This document shows, piece after piece, positions 52,066 through 61,188 of a DNA stretch of 64,000 nucleotides. Where the stretch lies: the NCBI GenBank assembly GCA_947178145.1, contig CAMWXE010000002.1:1-64000 (forward strand). Reading direction: 5' to 3'. Every line of letters starts with the position of its first letter. Within the stretch, counting starts at the first letter, position 1. Made by a program: the position numbers and the translations under genes. The DNA comes from an uncultured Lachnospiraceae bacterium. Its GTDB lineage: Bacteria > Bacillota > Clostridia > Lachnospirales > Lachnospiraceae. The notes under the pieces were generated by a model that saw nothing but the letters and a program-made list of their open reading frames with translations, did no database searches and was not told where the DNA came from.

Positions 52066-54939
52066 TTAATATGCGCAAAACACTGTATATGCTTCATTGC
52101 GAAAGCACTGCCTGTATCCATTTCCCTCTGCAAAATCCATAATGAGCATCAGCTTCTGATAGGTGTGTCCATTGGCCTCTGTCAGACTTTCTACAGAAGA
52201 ACGCCCTAATATAATTACAGGGAGCGCATCTGGTGCTGTTTCGCCTGACAGGTTGTTTAGATCTGCCTCCAATAAGTCAATCCCGTTCGAATCGAGGTCC
52301 GCCCATGTCGTAAATATTGCAGGCTCCATATCGAACAGATATGCTATAGAAGGAATATTGCCATATAATATCACCTGCTTTTTATTCAAGTCGTTTTGAC
52401 ACAAATATTCGTCAAGCTCCCTAAGCGCCTCTTCCTTATCCGCTGTCGTCGCAAGTCCTGCACCTGCGCTGCCGCATTGCAGCGCAATACGACTGTTATT
52501 TTCCTGCACGCCCTTGTCGTGAAACACAAAACGAATTCCAAACAAAACGCTCTGCACTGCTGTGCACACAAGTATAAAGCCAAGCGTTACCCGGAATGCG
52601 TAACTTTTTAATCCCAGTTTGCAGCTTTTCCTAAATACACTCTCAATCATCCAGAGCGAGACCGGCGCCACCAGAAACAGATTGTTGATAATTGGATACA
52701 ACCCATTATTACTTCCAAGCGGCGTCACAAATATAATAACAAGCAAAAATACTGCCCATAATCTGAACTCTCTGCCCGCGTCTTTGTTCCATAACAGCCA
52801 TATACACAAAGCAATCACAATCAGCAGGTATACGGTCACCCACTTATACATACTAAAATTGTCATTGTAGGCAAAGTCAAACATCCCTCTGCCATAGCAG
52901 AAGCGAAGCACCACCAACAGGCCTAACGTATATAGCACTTTGAATGCATTTGTTATTTTGTTCTTCTGCGCAGTTTTGACAAATCTGTCCAACAGATTAA
53001 AAAATAACAGGCCTGCTGCCATGTACCCTGCGAACAGCAGCAGCCATACACTGTACTGAATATAGTCCTCAAACATCGCCGTAATCATCGATGTGGGTCT
53101 ATAATCTGTCGCGTGATCCGTCATCCCGAACAGTGAGGAAATCATCTGAGGATATGCCGTCATCCCATACCGTGCACTGATCACTGCCAGCGGCACAAGA
53201 AGTGCTGTGAGATACCCGCTGATACAGTACAAAGTATGCGCAGCTAACCGCCCAAGCCATGCGTTTTTCTTTGTTTCTTGTCCTGCTGCGCCACGATTCC
53301 AGAAGCAGTCGAGCCACACCGGCAGAATAAATGCCATATATGTGATATTTGGCATCCGCACCGTCACACAAATTCCAAGAATAACACCCGCTATCACAAA
53401 ATATTTCTTTCTTTCCTTCCTCATCGCCTGAAACAATACGATAACGGCCACTGTCATAAGCAAATATCCCAGATAATGATATAATATAACAGCTGGCGCC
53501 CAGCAGAGCGAGAGTGCTGTCAGCTCCGACACAAATAGCAGAATGGAAAATAACTTCCTCTTCTGTCCATATTCCTTCCACAAAAAAAGATAAACGCCCG
53601 CTGCCACCGCACCAATCAACAGCCCACAGTACACATTCATGCCAATCCATGTATCCCCAAAGGGCAATTCAGACAATAATACCCCTGTCACATTTGCCAG
53701 ATAGGTCGCAAGCTTCCAGGTCTGATTCAGCGAATCAAAGAAGTGGTAATTTCCAAGCGCGTAGCCCGCATCCATCAAGTCCAGACCAACTGTGGCATGA
53801 CGCAGCGGGTACACCAGCAGAATCAATGCCGGAAGAATTGTCATGCTGCACTTCTGACGAATCAGCTCGATCGCTGTACAAACCAGATAGACACATAAGA
53901 CACTGACCAGCATGTGCCCCAGGAAACCGACAACCGAATTGCCAGCCTGCTCCTCACAGTGAAGCCACTCCGGCCATGCATAGCGGATATTCATATGTTC
54001 ATGAATCAGATAGACTCCAAAAGTCGCTCCCGAGAACAGCTCAATGAGCTTTCGGAATCGCTCCGGCACAGCTCCTGCCTCCGTTTCCTTATCACTCTTA
54101 TTTGCCTGAAACAAGAGCATCATGCCCACTGCACCCGTATAACAGAACAGAAAATTGTAGGTGTACCCATAGTTGATCATCGCTTCCAGTCTTCCTGTTT
54201 TCAAAAAAATCATTCTGATCAGGAAAAAAGAGGCAAAGACCGCCATCATACTGCCAAAGTACAGTGCTGCTGCCCTTTGTCTGGTACTGATCAACGGCAC
54301 CTTATACCGCCTGAGATAGGCCCCCGTCAAATACAGAACCACAAACCACATGCCATCATACCCGTATTTATCCCATGGAAGCTGCATCGGAATGACCGTT
54401 TTGGAGACACTAAATATCAACACAAGCCCAATCAGCAGATATTGGCTTTCCCTCTGGTCCAAATAAGAGATCCCGACATTTAAAAACGGCATCAGCAGGC
54501 ACAAAACAACATAATAGGTTGCAAACCAGTAGTGCTCTGTCACAATCGGAAAGCAATAGGAAAAAAACTGATAGAGTTCAAACTCCTGCCCCCCAATCAG
54601 AAGTGCGCCACATCCAAAGAGCATCGAATAAAAAAACACTTGTTTCCATATTTTAACCGGCCTTCGCAGCACCTCGCGAAATGTAACTCTTTGCCCGGCA
54701 GACAGCCCCCATCGTGCATCCACGCCGAAATATCCGCTGATAAGCACATAGACATTGACCGCCACAAGACAGAATGCCTCGATCAGCCATGCCGCATATC
54801 CTGTGGCTGTCATGTCCGCCCTTGCCGGATTGCCAAGCAGCCCCCCCTTGCTGAGGTAGTGCAGACACACAATCATCAGCATCGCTATCATGCGCAGCAG
54901 CTCATAATTCAATTGTCTTTTTTTCCCTGCGGTCATCAT
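52066..54939 (-). CDS. acyltransferase-3 / GT-C-like fusion membrane protein
   Basis: 957 residues with about 22 membrane helices. Residues 1-370 are an acyltransferase-3 domain: L-N-Y-E-L-L-R-M-I-A-M near the start, His27 in C-L-H-Y, and F-G-V-Y-L-I-H-E-H near 320. Such domains O-acetylate or succinylate sugars at the membrane. Residues 380-770 form a second polytopic unit, and 790-957 a soluble tail, together like the GT-C proteins of this locus. No frameshift or internal stop separates them, so one gene product carries both. The start overlaps the pseG end by 38 bases. Confidence 0.75.
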   Translation of the reverse strand: MMTAGKKRQLNYELLRMIAMLMIVCLHYLSKGGLLGNPARADMTATGYAAWLIEAFCLVAVNVYVLISGYFGVDARWGLSAGQRVTFREVLRRPVKIWKQVFFYSMLFGCGALLIGGQEFELYQFFSYCFPIVTEHYWFATYYVVLCLLMPFLNVGISYLDQRESQYLLIGLVLIFSVSKTVIPMQLPWDKYGYDGMWFVVLYLTGAYLRRYKVPLISTRQRAAALYFGSMMAVFASFFLIRMIFLKTGRLEAMINYGYTYNFLFCYTGAVGMMLLFQANKSDKETEAGAVPERFRKLIELFSGATFGVYLIHEHMNIRYAWPEWLHCEEQAGNSVVGFLGHMLVSVLCVYLVCTAIELIRQKCSMTILPALILLVYPLRHATVGLDLMDAGYALGNYHFFDSLNQTWKLATYLANVTGVLLSELPFGDTWIGMNVYCGLLIGAVAAGVYLFLWKEYGQKRKLFSILLFVSELTALSLCWAPAVILYHYLGYLLMTVAVIVLFQAMRKERKKYFVIAGVILGICVTVRMPNITYMAFILPVWLDCFWNRGAAGQETKKNAWLGRLAAHTLYCISGYLTALLVPLAVISARYGMTAYPQMISSLFGMTDHATDYRPTSMITAMFEDYIQYSVWLLLFAGYMAAGLLFFNLLDRFVKTAQKNKITNAFKVLYTLGLLVVLRFCYGRGMFDFAYNDNFSMYKWVTVYLLIVIALCIWLLWNKDAGREFRLWAVFLLVIIFVTPLGSNNGLYPIINNLFLVAPVSLWMIESVFRKSCKLGLKSYAFRVTLGFILVCTAVQSVLFGIRFVFHDKGVQENNSRIALQCGSAGAGLATTADKEEALRELDEYLCQNDLNKKQVILYGNIPSIAYLFDMEPAIFTTWADLDSNGIDLLEADLNNLSGETAPDALPVIILGRSSVESLTEANGHTYQKLMLIMDFAEGNGYRQCFRNEAYTVFCAY

Positions 54940-56098
54940 GTTCCCTCATTTCTCCCGTCGCTTTTTCGTCCATGCACGTTTCTGTCACAAGATGCACCAG
55001 CTGCTCTGCAATGCGGCGCGCCCCTCTCCCATCGATGAGCCCTGTCTCCTGGCAGTTTAAAAGCTCCCTGTATGATTTATCGCTGATACAGCGTTTCAAT
55101 GCCTCCCTGATCCTGTCTGCCACTGCCTCGCCATTCCCGGCAAAACAGCCTGCATTGACGATATCTGTAAGCTTCTCCAGCGCCTCCGCTCCCTGCCTTT
55201 GATTCTCTGCAAAATAAAATACAATCATTGGCACGCCAAGGGAACTGACTTCATAAATCGTGCTCCCAGTCGCAGTTATGACCACATCACTTTGCAGAAG
55301 CAGACTGCGCATATCCTTTACATTTTCATGAATTGTAATCATGACCGTTGGCGTGTCAGCCGATGATGTATTCCAGCTGCTGCACTGATTCTGGTATTTG
55401 CGTTTCAACTCGTCTGCATATCGGTTAAAGGGACCGCTGATCAAATGCAGGTGGATCCCCTGTTCCGCGATTGCCCTGTCACTGATCAGGGCATCCGCAA
55501 AGGCCGCTGTTGCAAAATACGGATCGCTTCCGCCGGTCGTTATAATAACATCCGTTACCTGATTGTTGACCGCATATCCTGCCGGCTTCTGGAATGCCTT
55601 GCGAAGCGGCATATACTGTGCTCCCAAAAGCAGCTGTCGGGGATATCTGTCTGTCTCCTGACACTCCCAATCAAAGCACCTGTAATTTTTTTCCAGAACT
55701 GGCGCGTAAATATTGTAATTGATCAGCAAATCAACCGGATAGGCCTCTCCCATATCCTCAAAACACGCTACCTTCACAAACTTTCGCAGCGCGAGATAAT
55801 ATTCGCGGCTCACCTGATAACTGTCCACGAGCAGCACATGTCCGCTCCCCGCATCTGGCGGCACTCCCAACAGCGTTTCAAGCTGCGAAAGCTCACACAT
55901 CATATCCCTGTAATCGGTGCCCAGTACTATGACTTGGAATCCTCTGTCGCGTATCATCGGGCAGCACCTCTCATCTGCCGTGATAAAAACAGGCCGGTGC
56001 ATCCCGTCCAGATCCGCTGCTGCCTCCGCAACGGAGAGACAGCGCATCACGTGCCCCATGCCAATCTCTGCGTTGCCATCCGCACGAATGTACAACAT
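54902..56098 (-). CDS. pseG: PseG, UDP-2,4-diacetamido-2,4,6-trideoxy-beta-L-altropyranose hydrolase
   Basis: 398 residues. R-A-D-G-N-A-E-I-G-M-G-H-V-M-R-C (5-20) with the catalytic His16, T-T-G-G-S-D-P-Y (near 190) and S-L-G-V-P-M-I-V-F are hallmarks of PseG, a GT-B fold hydrolase that releases UDP from UDP-6-deoxy-AltdiNAc. It supplies the sugar that PseI condenses with phosphoenolpyruvate. Length exceeds the roughly 275 residues of Campylobacter PseG; part of the excess is a charged C-terminal tail. The gene lies last in the pse block, apart from pseI and pseH by two tailoring genes. Confidence 0.88.
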   Translation of the reverse strand: MLYIRADGNAEIGMGHVMRCLSVAEAAADLDGMHRPVFITADERCCPMIRDRGFQVIVLGTDYRDMMCELSQLETLLGVPPDAGSGHVLLVDSYQVSREYYLALRKFVKVACFEDMGEAYPVDLLINYNIYAPVLEKNYRCFDWECQETDRYPRQLLLGAQYMPLRKAFQKPAGYAVNNQVTDVIITTGGSDPYFATAAFADALISDRAIAEQGIHLHLISGPFNRYADELKRKYQNQCSSWNTSSADTPTVMITIHENVKDMRSLLLQSDVVITATGSTIYEVSSLGVPMIVFYFAENQRQGAEALEKLTDIVNAGCFAGNGEAVADRIREALKRCISDKSYRELLNCQETGLIDGRGARRIAEQLVHLVTETCMDEKATGEMREHDDRREKKTIEL

Positions 56099-56137
56099 CT
56101 CATCCCTCCCTGCAGTTCCTGCAATGCCATGATATCC

Positions 56138-56833
56138 TCATCCCTTTTTCCATCTCTTCCGCACCAGCATAAATGCCTCCGCCCGCTCCATTCCGGCCGC
56201 CATACCGCGCATTCTTGACATCACATCCATCCCTGTCACACTCCTCGGATGGGGAAAGGCGCAAAGCTCTGATACATAGCAGCGCATCGCCTGCTCCTTT
56301 TTGTCATAGTAATCCGTGATATCCACAAACACATTGGGACAAAAAGCAGGCTGTGCACTGTAATCAAAATTCCACTCCGAGGAGGAAAGCGTCTCGAACG
56401 CATAAATCTCCTCCACACAGCAGTCCGCCATCGGCCGTGTCGCCGTGAGCACCGCACGCGCGGTATGCTGATGATCGACGTTCAAGTCACCGCTGTAATG
56501 CGTATAGATAATCTGCGGCTGCAGTTCGCGTATTTTCTGCTCCACTGCTTTTACAATGTCAAGCAGATCAACATGGTCAAACCGGTTGTCTGGAAAATCT
56601 GCAAAAAAAACTTTCCTGAAACCGATTGCCCCGGCGCTCTCCAACGTATTCTGGTGAAGCTCCTCCACGACGTCCCGGCCAGTATCCTCCCTGTGCGTGC
56701 CGCGCGAAGTCTGCCCCTCCCCCAAAATAAGCGCATAGACAGCATCCCCTTCTGCCACATGCCTGGCCGCTGTTGCGCCGACTCCGAGAATCTCGTCATC
56801 TGGATGCGCCGCCACAATCAATACTGTTTTCAT
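56138..56833 (-). CDS. PIG-L family N-deacetylase
   Basis: 231 residues. A-H-P-D-D-E (9-14) supplies zinc ligands and the catalytic Asp, and the later N-V-D-H-Q-H-T-A gives the third ligand. PIG-L enzymes remove N-acetyl groups from GlcNAc-type sugars (GlcNAc-PI, BshB, MshB). Here the gene sits inside the pse block between the formyltransferase and pseG, so a precursor of pseudaminic acid or the finished nonulosonate is the probable substrate. GGGAG lies eight bases before ATG 56833. No signal peptide, so it acts in the cytoplasm. Confidence 0.85.
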   Translation of the reverse strand: MKTVLIVAAHPDDEILGVGATAARHVAEGDAVYALILGEGQTSRGTHREDTGRDVVEELHQNTLESAGAIGFRKVFFADFPDNRFDHVDLLDIVKAVEQKIRELQPQIIYTHYSGDLNVDHQHTARAVLTATRPMADCCVEEIYAFETLSSSEWNFDYSAQPAFCPNVFVDITDYYDKKEQAMRCYVSELCAFPHPRSVTGMDVMSRMRGMAAGMERAEAFMLVRKRWKKG

Positions 56834-56870
56834 ATCTCAATCTCCCATCTCTTGCCCAGAACGAAAAACA

Positions 56871-57581
56871 CTATTCTGCCGTTGGCCGGAATACCACCCT
56901 CGCCGAGAGCTCCCTTCCACTGCCCGCATCGTCCGCCATACACGCCTTCTCAAATTCCAGCCGGTAATTTCCAAACTCGATAAATGCCCTGGGATACCCC
57001 TCCGCGTCAAGCATTCTGATATAATCATAAATCTGATCGATTCCCATATCGGATGTGATCTGCCCATCCTCCGGCTTTCTGCGCTTAAATATAACCGGTT
57101 CTCCCTCCTGCGGCACTGGCACCATGTTCTCTTTGCCACCCTCTAAAAACAGCGGAATCATCTCCTGAAAAATAATATCCGAACAGCGCACAAAAATTTC
57201 CTGAGCACTTCCCTCCAGAGACAGCACGCGCTTCATATATACCGGACCTCCGTCAAGTCTCTCTGTCATTTTGATAGCTGAAATCTTTGTCTCCTTATGC
57301 CCGCGCACGATTAAGTTCTGCAGGGGACTTCCGCCGCGCCCATAAGGTAAATCTGTCATGTGAAACACCACACATTCCCAGTTGTCCGTAATCTCGCGCG
57401 GCATAATATAGGACCAGTGCGGCAGAAAGATGTAATCTGGTTGAAAATCGCGCACATTCTCTGCATTGAATTCTTCCCTGGTCGTATATATAACAATATC
57501 ATGGACCCCCTCATACTGTTTCTGCAGCGCTTCTGCGCGCGCAATATTCCATGATTTGATTGTTGCTACAATAATCTTCAT
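56871..57581 (-). CDS. formyltransferase family protein of the pse block
   Basis: 236 residues from ATG 57581; the frame runs to 57686 without homology. V-V-F-H-M-T-D-L-P-Y-G-R-G-G-S-P-L-Q-N-L (71-90) and E-R-L-D-G-G-P-V-Y (107-115) match the formyltetrahydrofolate enzyme core, with His74 and Asp110 kept and the Asn before His replaced. The protein lacks the C-terminal domain of tRNA formyltransferase. Its place after pseH suggests N-formylation of the 4-amine of the altrose intermediate, giving a 7-formamido pseudaminic acid. It differs strongly from the family member at 29669-30589. Confidence 0.8.
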   Translation of the reverse strand: MKIIVATIKSWNIARAEALQKQYEGVHDIVIYTTREEFNAENVRDFQPDYIFLPHWSYIMPREITDNWECVVFHMTDLPYGRGGSPLQNLIVRGHKETKISAIKMTERLDGGPVYMKRVLSLEGSAQEIFVRCSDIIFQEMIPLFLEGGKENMVPVPQEGEPVIFKRRKPEDGQITSDMGIDQIYDYIRMLDAEGYPRAFIEFGNYRLEFEKACMADDAGSGRELSARVVFRPTAE

Positions 57582-57594
57582 TCCATAACATCCT

Positions 57595-58053
57595 TTACAT
57601 TTCTTTTTCGTACTGTATATATTCTGGCCAGTCTTTTCTGCAAAAACCACACTTCTCAAAAGCCTTGGCCGATGCGTGGTTTTCATACTTTACCTGTCCG
57701 ATAAGTTTTGTGACATGTGAGCTCATATCGGCTGCAGACTGCGCCTGTATCATACGAAGCATTTCACTTCCATAGCCCTTTTTGCGCTGTCTGGGCGCTA
57801 CGCTGTAATCAATCAGCGCCCCGCTGCCTTCCACATTCAGCCGGATCTGTCCCACAGGAGTCCCATCATCACATAGGACATATTGGTACACCGATGCGTC
57901 CGCCATCATCTTTTCAAACCATTTCACATGATTTTCATATGGAATCTTTTCCATGTGAAACGCATTTGCCCGAACCGCATCATCATTCACCCATTCAAAG
58001 AGCAGATCCAGGTCCCCCTGACAGGCTCTTCGCAGCCATAAACTCCCTCTCAT
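57595..58053 (-). CDS. pseH: PseH, UDP-4-amino-4,6-dideoxy-L-AltNAc N-acetyltransferase
   Basis: 152 residues. The N-terminal L-R-R-A-C-Q-G-D-L-D-L-L-F-E-W-V-N-D and the GNAT loop R-Q-R-K-K-G-Y-G-S-E are like those of PseH. The enzyme acetylates the C4 amine made by PseC, using acetyl-CoA. The frame is open to 58098, overlapping pseI, but ATG 58053 with GGAGG five bases upstream is a much better start. A formyltransferase gene follows immediately, so both acetylated and formylated products may be possible. Confidence 0.82.
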   Translation of the reverse strand: MRGSLWLRRACQGDLDLLFEWVNDDAVRANAFHMEKIPYENHVKWFEKMMADASVYQYVLCDDGTPVGQIRLNVEGSGALIDYSVAPRQRKKGYGSEMLRMIQAQSAADMSSHVTKLIGQVKYENHASAKAFEKCGFCRKDWPEYIQYEKEM

Positions 58054-58081
58054 CCACGCCTCCTCAAAACAGCAGCTTCTG

Positions 58082-59131
58082 TCACCCGATATCCTCAAAC
58101 GAGAGTGGTGTCCCCCGCTTCAAATCACGCTTTGCCCTCTGCCCAAGCACCTCCTTGTAATGCTTGGGTTTTAATCCATACGCCGGCCGGATACTTCTGA
58201 TATTTTCCGGCGTCAATGTTTCCCCCGCAGCGATATCCTGCACGACAAAGAGAGAACGCCGGAAGCAGGCATTGCTCTCCTCCTGTCTGGAAACACCGTA
58301 TTGGACTGTCCCGATCGCCTTCTCCACCTTGCGCACCTCGCGGACCATCTCACGGAATTCCTGCGGCTCCATGGAAAAGCTGGAATCCGGATTCCTAATC
58401 GCACGGCTGATACAGAAATGCTTTTCAATGATACTGGCGCCCAGCGCAACAGCCGTCACAGCGCTGAACGCTCCCATCGAATGGTCAGAAAGTCCGATTG
58501 GAATACCAAACCGCGCCTTCAAATCGCGGATCGTGCCAAGATTCATCTCCTCACATTTTGCCGGATACGCACTTGAGCACTTCATCAGTGCAAGCTGCCG
58601 ATTCCCTGTGCGGTAGATCGTCTCCACCGCCTCGTTGATCTCCTCCAATGTGCCCATCGCAGTCGACATGATAATCGGCTTGTTCTTGGACGCAATATAC
58701 TCCAGCAATGGAATGTCCACCAGCTCAAACGAAGCGATTTTATAAAAGCGCACCCCCAGCTTTTCGAGAAAGTCAACAGAAGTATTGTCAAACGGTGTCG
58801 ACAAAAAGTCTATCCCCACTTTTGCCGCCTCATCCCGCAGCGCTTCCTGCCACTCCCAGGGAGTATATGCCTTCTGGTACAACCCATAGAGATTTTCGCC
58901 TTCCCAAGTCCCCTTCTCAATCTCAAAATATTCATTATGACAGTCGATCGTCATCGTATCCGCTGTGTAAGTCTGTATCTTGACACAGTCTGCCCCGGCC
59001 TCCTTCGCCGCATGAATCAGCTCCAGTGCACGCTCAATGCTTCCCGCATGGTTCGCGGACATCTCAGCGATAATATAGGCGGGATATCCATCCCCCACCA
59101 TTCTTCCATTGATAGTTAGCGTACTTTCCAT
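58082..59131 (-). CDS. pseI: PseI, pseudaminic acid synthase
   Basis: 349 residues. A NeuB-type TIM barrel (1-270) with A-E-M-S-A-N-H near the start, S-T-P-F-D, I-G-L-S-D-H-S and E-K-H-F, followed by a C-terminal SAF (antifreeze-like) domain from about 285. It condenses phosphoenolpyruvate with the 6-deoxy-AltdiNAc sugar to give pseudaminic acid. ATG 59131 has GGAGG five bases ahead and is preferred over 59146. The A-E-M-S-A-N-H form is that of PseI rather than sialic acid synthase, and the surrounding pse genes support it. Confidence 0.92.
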   Translation of the reverse strand: MESTLTINGRMVGDGYPAYIIAEMSANHAGSIERALELIHAAKEAGADCVKIQTYTADTMTIDCHNEYFEIEKGTWEGENLYGLYQKAYTPWEWQEALRDEAAKVGIDFLSTPFDNTSVDFLEKLGVRFYKIASFELVDIPLLEYIASKNKPIIMSTAMGTLEEINEAVETIYRTGNRQLALMKCSSAYPAKCEEMNLGTIRDLKARFGIPIGLSDHSMGAFSAVTAVALGASIIEKHFCISRAIRNPDSSFSMEPQEFREMVREVRKVEKAIGTVQYGVSRQEESNACFRRSLFVVQDIAAGETLTPENIRSIRPAYGLKPKHYKEVLGQRAKRDLKRGTPLSFEDIG

Positions 59132-59149
59132 TATTTCCTCCATCAATCT

Positions 59150-59854
59150 CTATCTTCTTCCATCCCCGCACTGCAGAAGCTTGTATTTCATCTCTGCGAG
59201 CGCCCAGTCCTCCGGGGTGTCAATATCCTGCACATACCGCTCATCCTGTATATAGGGAACTGCGTTCTCCATCCAGATGGCTTTCTGCTGCTGGAAGCGC
59301 CCGACATTCAGACAATAAAACTGACCACAATCGTGGTACAACGGCTCCAAATCCTGCGAGCGTTTCGCCATGTTTTCCGGCCACTTAGGCGTCAGTCTGC
59401 CATCCTTTACCACTACGCCCCGCTGCGGCGGGAAAGAAAATTTCACCACCGGAATCACGCAATCTGCCTGTTCCTGCTCCAACAGCATCATAGCGGACTT
59501 GATCGCACTGGCTGTCACAAATGGCGCTGTGGGATATATGCAGCACGCTGTGCAAAAATCCATTCCGATCCGCGCATAGGACTCAAGTACTTCCTCAATC
59601 ACATCCGCTGTCGTGGCAAAGTCATTGGAAGTCTTCTCACTTCTGAAAAAAGGCACCCTGGCCCCTGCCCTTTTTGCCACCTGTGCGATCTCCTCATCAT
59701 CTGTCGACACCATGACTTCATGAAACAAATCAGCCTGCAATGCCGCCTCAATACTGTACACAAGAATGGGTTTCCCCAGAAACGGCTTGATATTCTTGCG
59801 CGGTATCCGCTTGCTGCCGCCCCGCGCTGTTATGATTGCTACACTCTTATTCAT
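59150..59854 (-). CDS. pseF: PseF, CMP-pseudaminic acid cytidylyltransferase
   Basis: 234 residues. A-R-G-G-S-K-R-I-P-R-K-N (8-19) is the CTP-binding motif of CMP-sugar synthetases, and the C-terminal half has Y-V-Q-D-I-D-T-P-E-D-W. The enzyme activates pseudaminic acid with CTP for transfer. The frame extends to 59950, but ATG 59854 begins the homology and has GGAG upstream. A hairpin (59919-59942) lies between pseC and this gene. Confidence 0.9.
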   Translation of the reverse strand: MNKSVAIITARGGSKRIPRKNIKPFLGKPILVYSIEAALQADLFHEVMVSTDDEEIAQVAKRAGARVPFFRSEKTSNDFATTADVIEEVLESYARIGMDFCTACCIYPTAPFVTASAIKSAMMLLEQEQADCVIPVVKFSFPPQRGVVVKDGRLTPKWPENMAKRSQDLEPLYHDCGQFYCLNVGRFQQQKAIWMENAVPYIQDERYVQDIDTPEDWALAEMKYKLLQCGDGRR

Positions 59855-59918
59855 GCTCCATTTCTCCTTCTGATACAAGTTGGCCTGTTTGCGGTCACGC
59901 GCCGCTACACATTGCGAA

Positions 59919-59942
59919 AAGTCTGGCTTTTCAACCAGACTT
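59919..59942 (-). terminator. weak intrinsic terminator or attenuator between pseC and pseF
   Basis: Minus-strand arms AAGTCTGG (59942-59935) and CCAGACTT (59926-59919) enclose an 8-base loop and run into a short T-tract (TTTT, then CG). The tract is short, so partial read-through is likely, which would lower expression of pseF and later genes relative to pseB and pseC. Confidence 0.5.
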
Positions 59943-59951
59943 AACCGCACA

Positions 59952-61145
59952 CTATTTCTTATAATAGTCTACAATCTTTCGCACTGCCATAATCACGTCA
60001 TCAATATCCTGATCGGTCAACGAATAATAAATCGGCAGACTCATCATCTCCTCATAAAGCTTCTCCGCATTGGGGCAAAGGCCCTTTTTATATCCCAGCC
60101 TCTCATAATACGGATGCCAATACACTGGAATATAGTGTACATTACAGCAGATATTTTCCGCTGTCATCGCCTCGAAAAAGCCCTTGCGGTCAATCGTCAG
60201 CAATTCCGGCCTTATCCGCAGTATGTAGAGATGTCTCGTCGTGTCGGACTCCGCAATCTCCTGCTGCATGAAGAGCTGAGGTATCTGCGAAAACGCCGCA
60301 TTGTATCGCTCGACAATCTCTCTGCGTCTCTTTGCAAACTGTGCAAGCTTGTCTATCTGGCTTAGAATCAATGCACACTGAATATCCGTAATCCTGTAGT
60401 TGTATCCTAAATCAATCTGCTCATGATACCATGGACCATGACTCGCATTCTCATAAAATATCTCATCCTTCGTAATACCGTGGGAGCGGTAGAGCAGAAG
60501 TTTTTCATATAAATCTCTGCGGTTTGTGAGCACTGCGCCGCCCTCTCCGCCTGTCACCGTCTTGACAGGATGAAAGCTAAACGTCGTGATATCCGCAATG
60601 CTGCCAACCGTTTTGCCCTTGTACTTCGTGCCAATGGAATGCGCCCCGTCCTCTATCAGCACAATCCCCTTGTCGTGGCATAGCTCCATCAGCTCATCCA
60701 GCGGGGCCGCCTGTCCCGTGAAATCCACTGCCACCACAGCCTTTGTTTTTTCTGTGATCTTCTCCCGCACGCATGCCGGATCGATGTTGTAGGTATTTGG
60801 ATTAATATCTGCAAACACTGGTCTTCCCCCACAGTAGAGTGCACAGTTTGCAGACGCCGCAAAGGTAATCGGTGTCGTGATCAGCTCATCCCCCGCGCCA
60901 ACACCTGCTGCCATCGCCGCAATATGAAGCGCCGCAGTGCCGTTGCTGACCGCAACGGCATACCTTGCTCCCGTAAGCTCACAGAGCTTTTGTTCCAACT
61001 CCACCACTTTCGGACCACAGGTAAGATAATCGCTGGTGAGCACTTCCTCCACTGCTTTTACATCTGCCTGGTCAACAAACTGATGACCATAATATAGTTT
61101 TGTATCTCTGACCGGGACACCTCCCGCAATCGCTGGTTTTTCCAT
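59952..61145 (-). CDS. pseC: PseC, UDP-4-keto-6-deoxy-L-AltNAc aminotransferase
   Basis: 397 residues of the DegT/DnrJ/EryC1 class, with PLP Lys195 in S-F-H-P-V-K-T-V-T-G-G-E-G-G and E-D-G-A-H-S-I-G at 165-172. These features and the neighbours fit PseC, which aminates C4 of the PseB product. ATG 61145 lies 43 bases beyond the pseB stop; the frame is open to 61289 within pseB without homology. Confidence 0.93.
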   Translation of the reverse strand: MEKPAIAGGVPVRDTKLYYGHQFVDQADVKAVEEVLTSDYLTCGPKVVELEQKLCELTGARYAVAVSNGTAALHIAAMAAGVGAGDELITTPITFAASANCALYCGGRPVFADINPNTYNIDPACVREKITEKTKAVVAVDFTGQAAPLDELMELCHDKGIVLIEDGAHSIGTKYKGKTVGSIADITTFSFHPVKTVTGGEGGAVLTNRRDLYEKLLLYRSHGITKDEIFYENASHGPWYHEQIDLGYNYRITDIQCALILSQIDKLAQFAKRRREIVERYNAAFSQIPQLFMQQEIAESDTTRHLYILRIRPELLTIDRKGFFEAMTAENICCNVHYIPVYWHPYYERLGYKKGLCPNAEKLYEEMMSLPIYYSLTDQDIDDVIMAVRKIVDYYKK

Positions 61146-61188
61146 AATTTCCCTCCATGCCGCCTGGCAGAGCCCTTTGCACCGTTGC

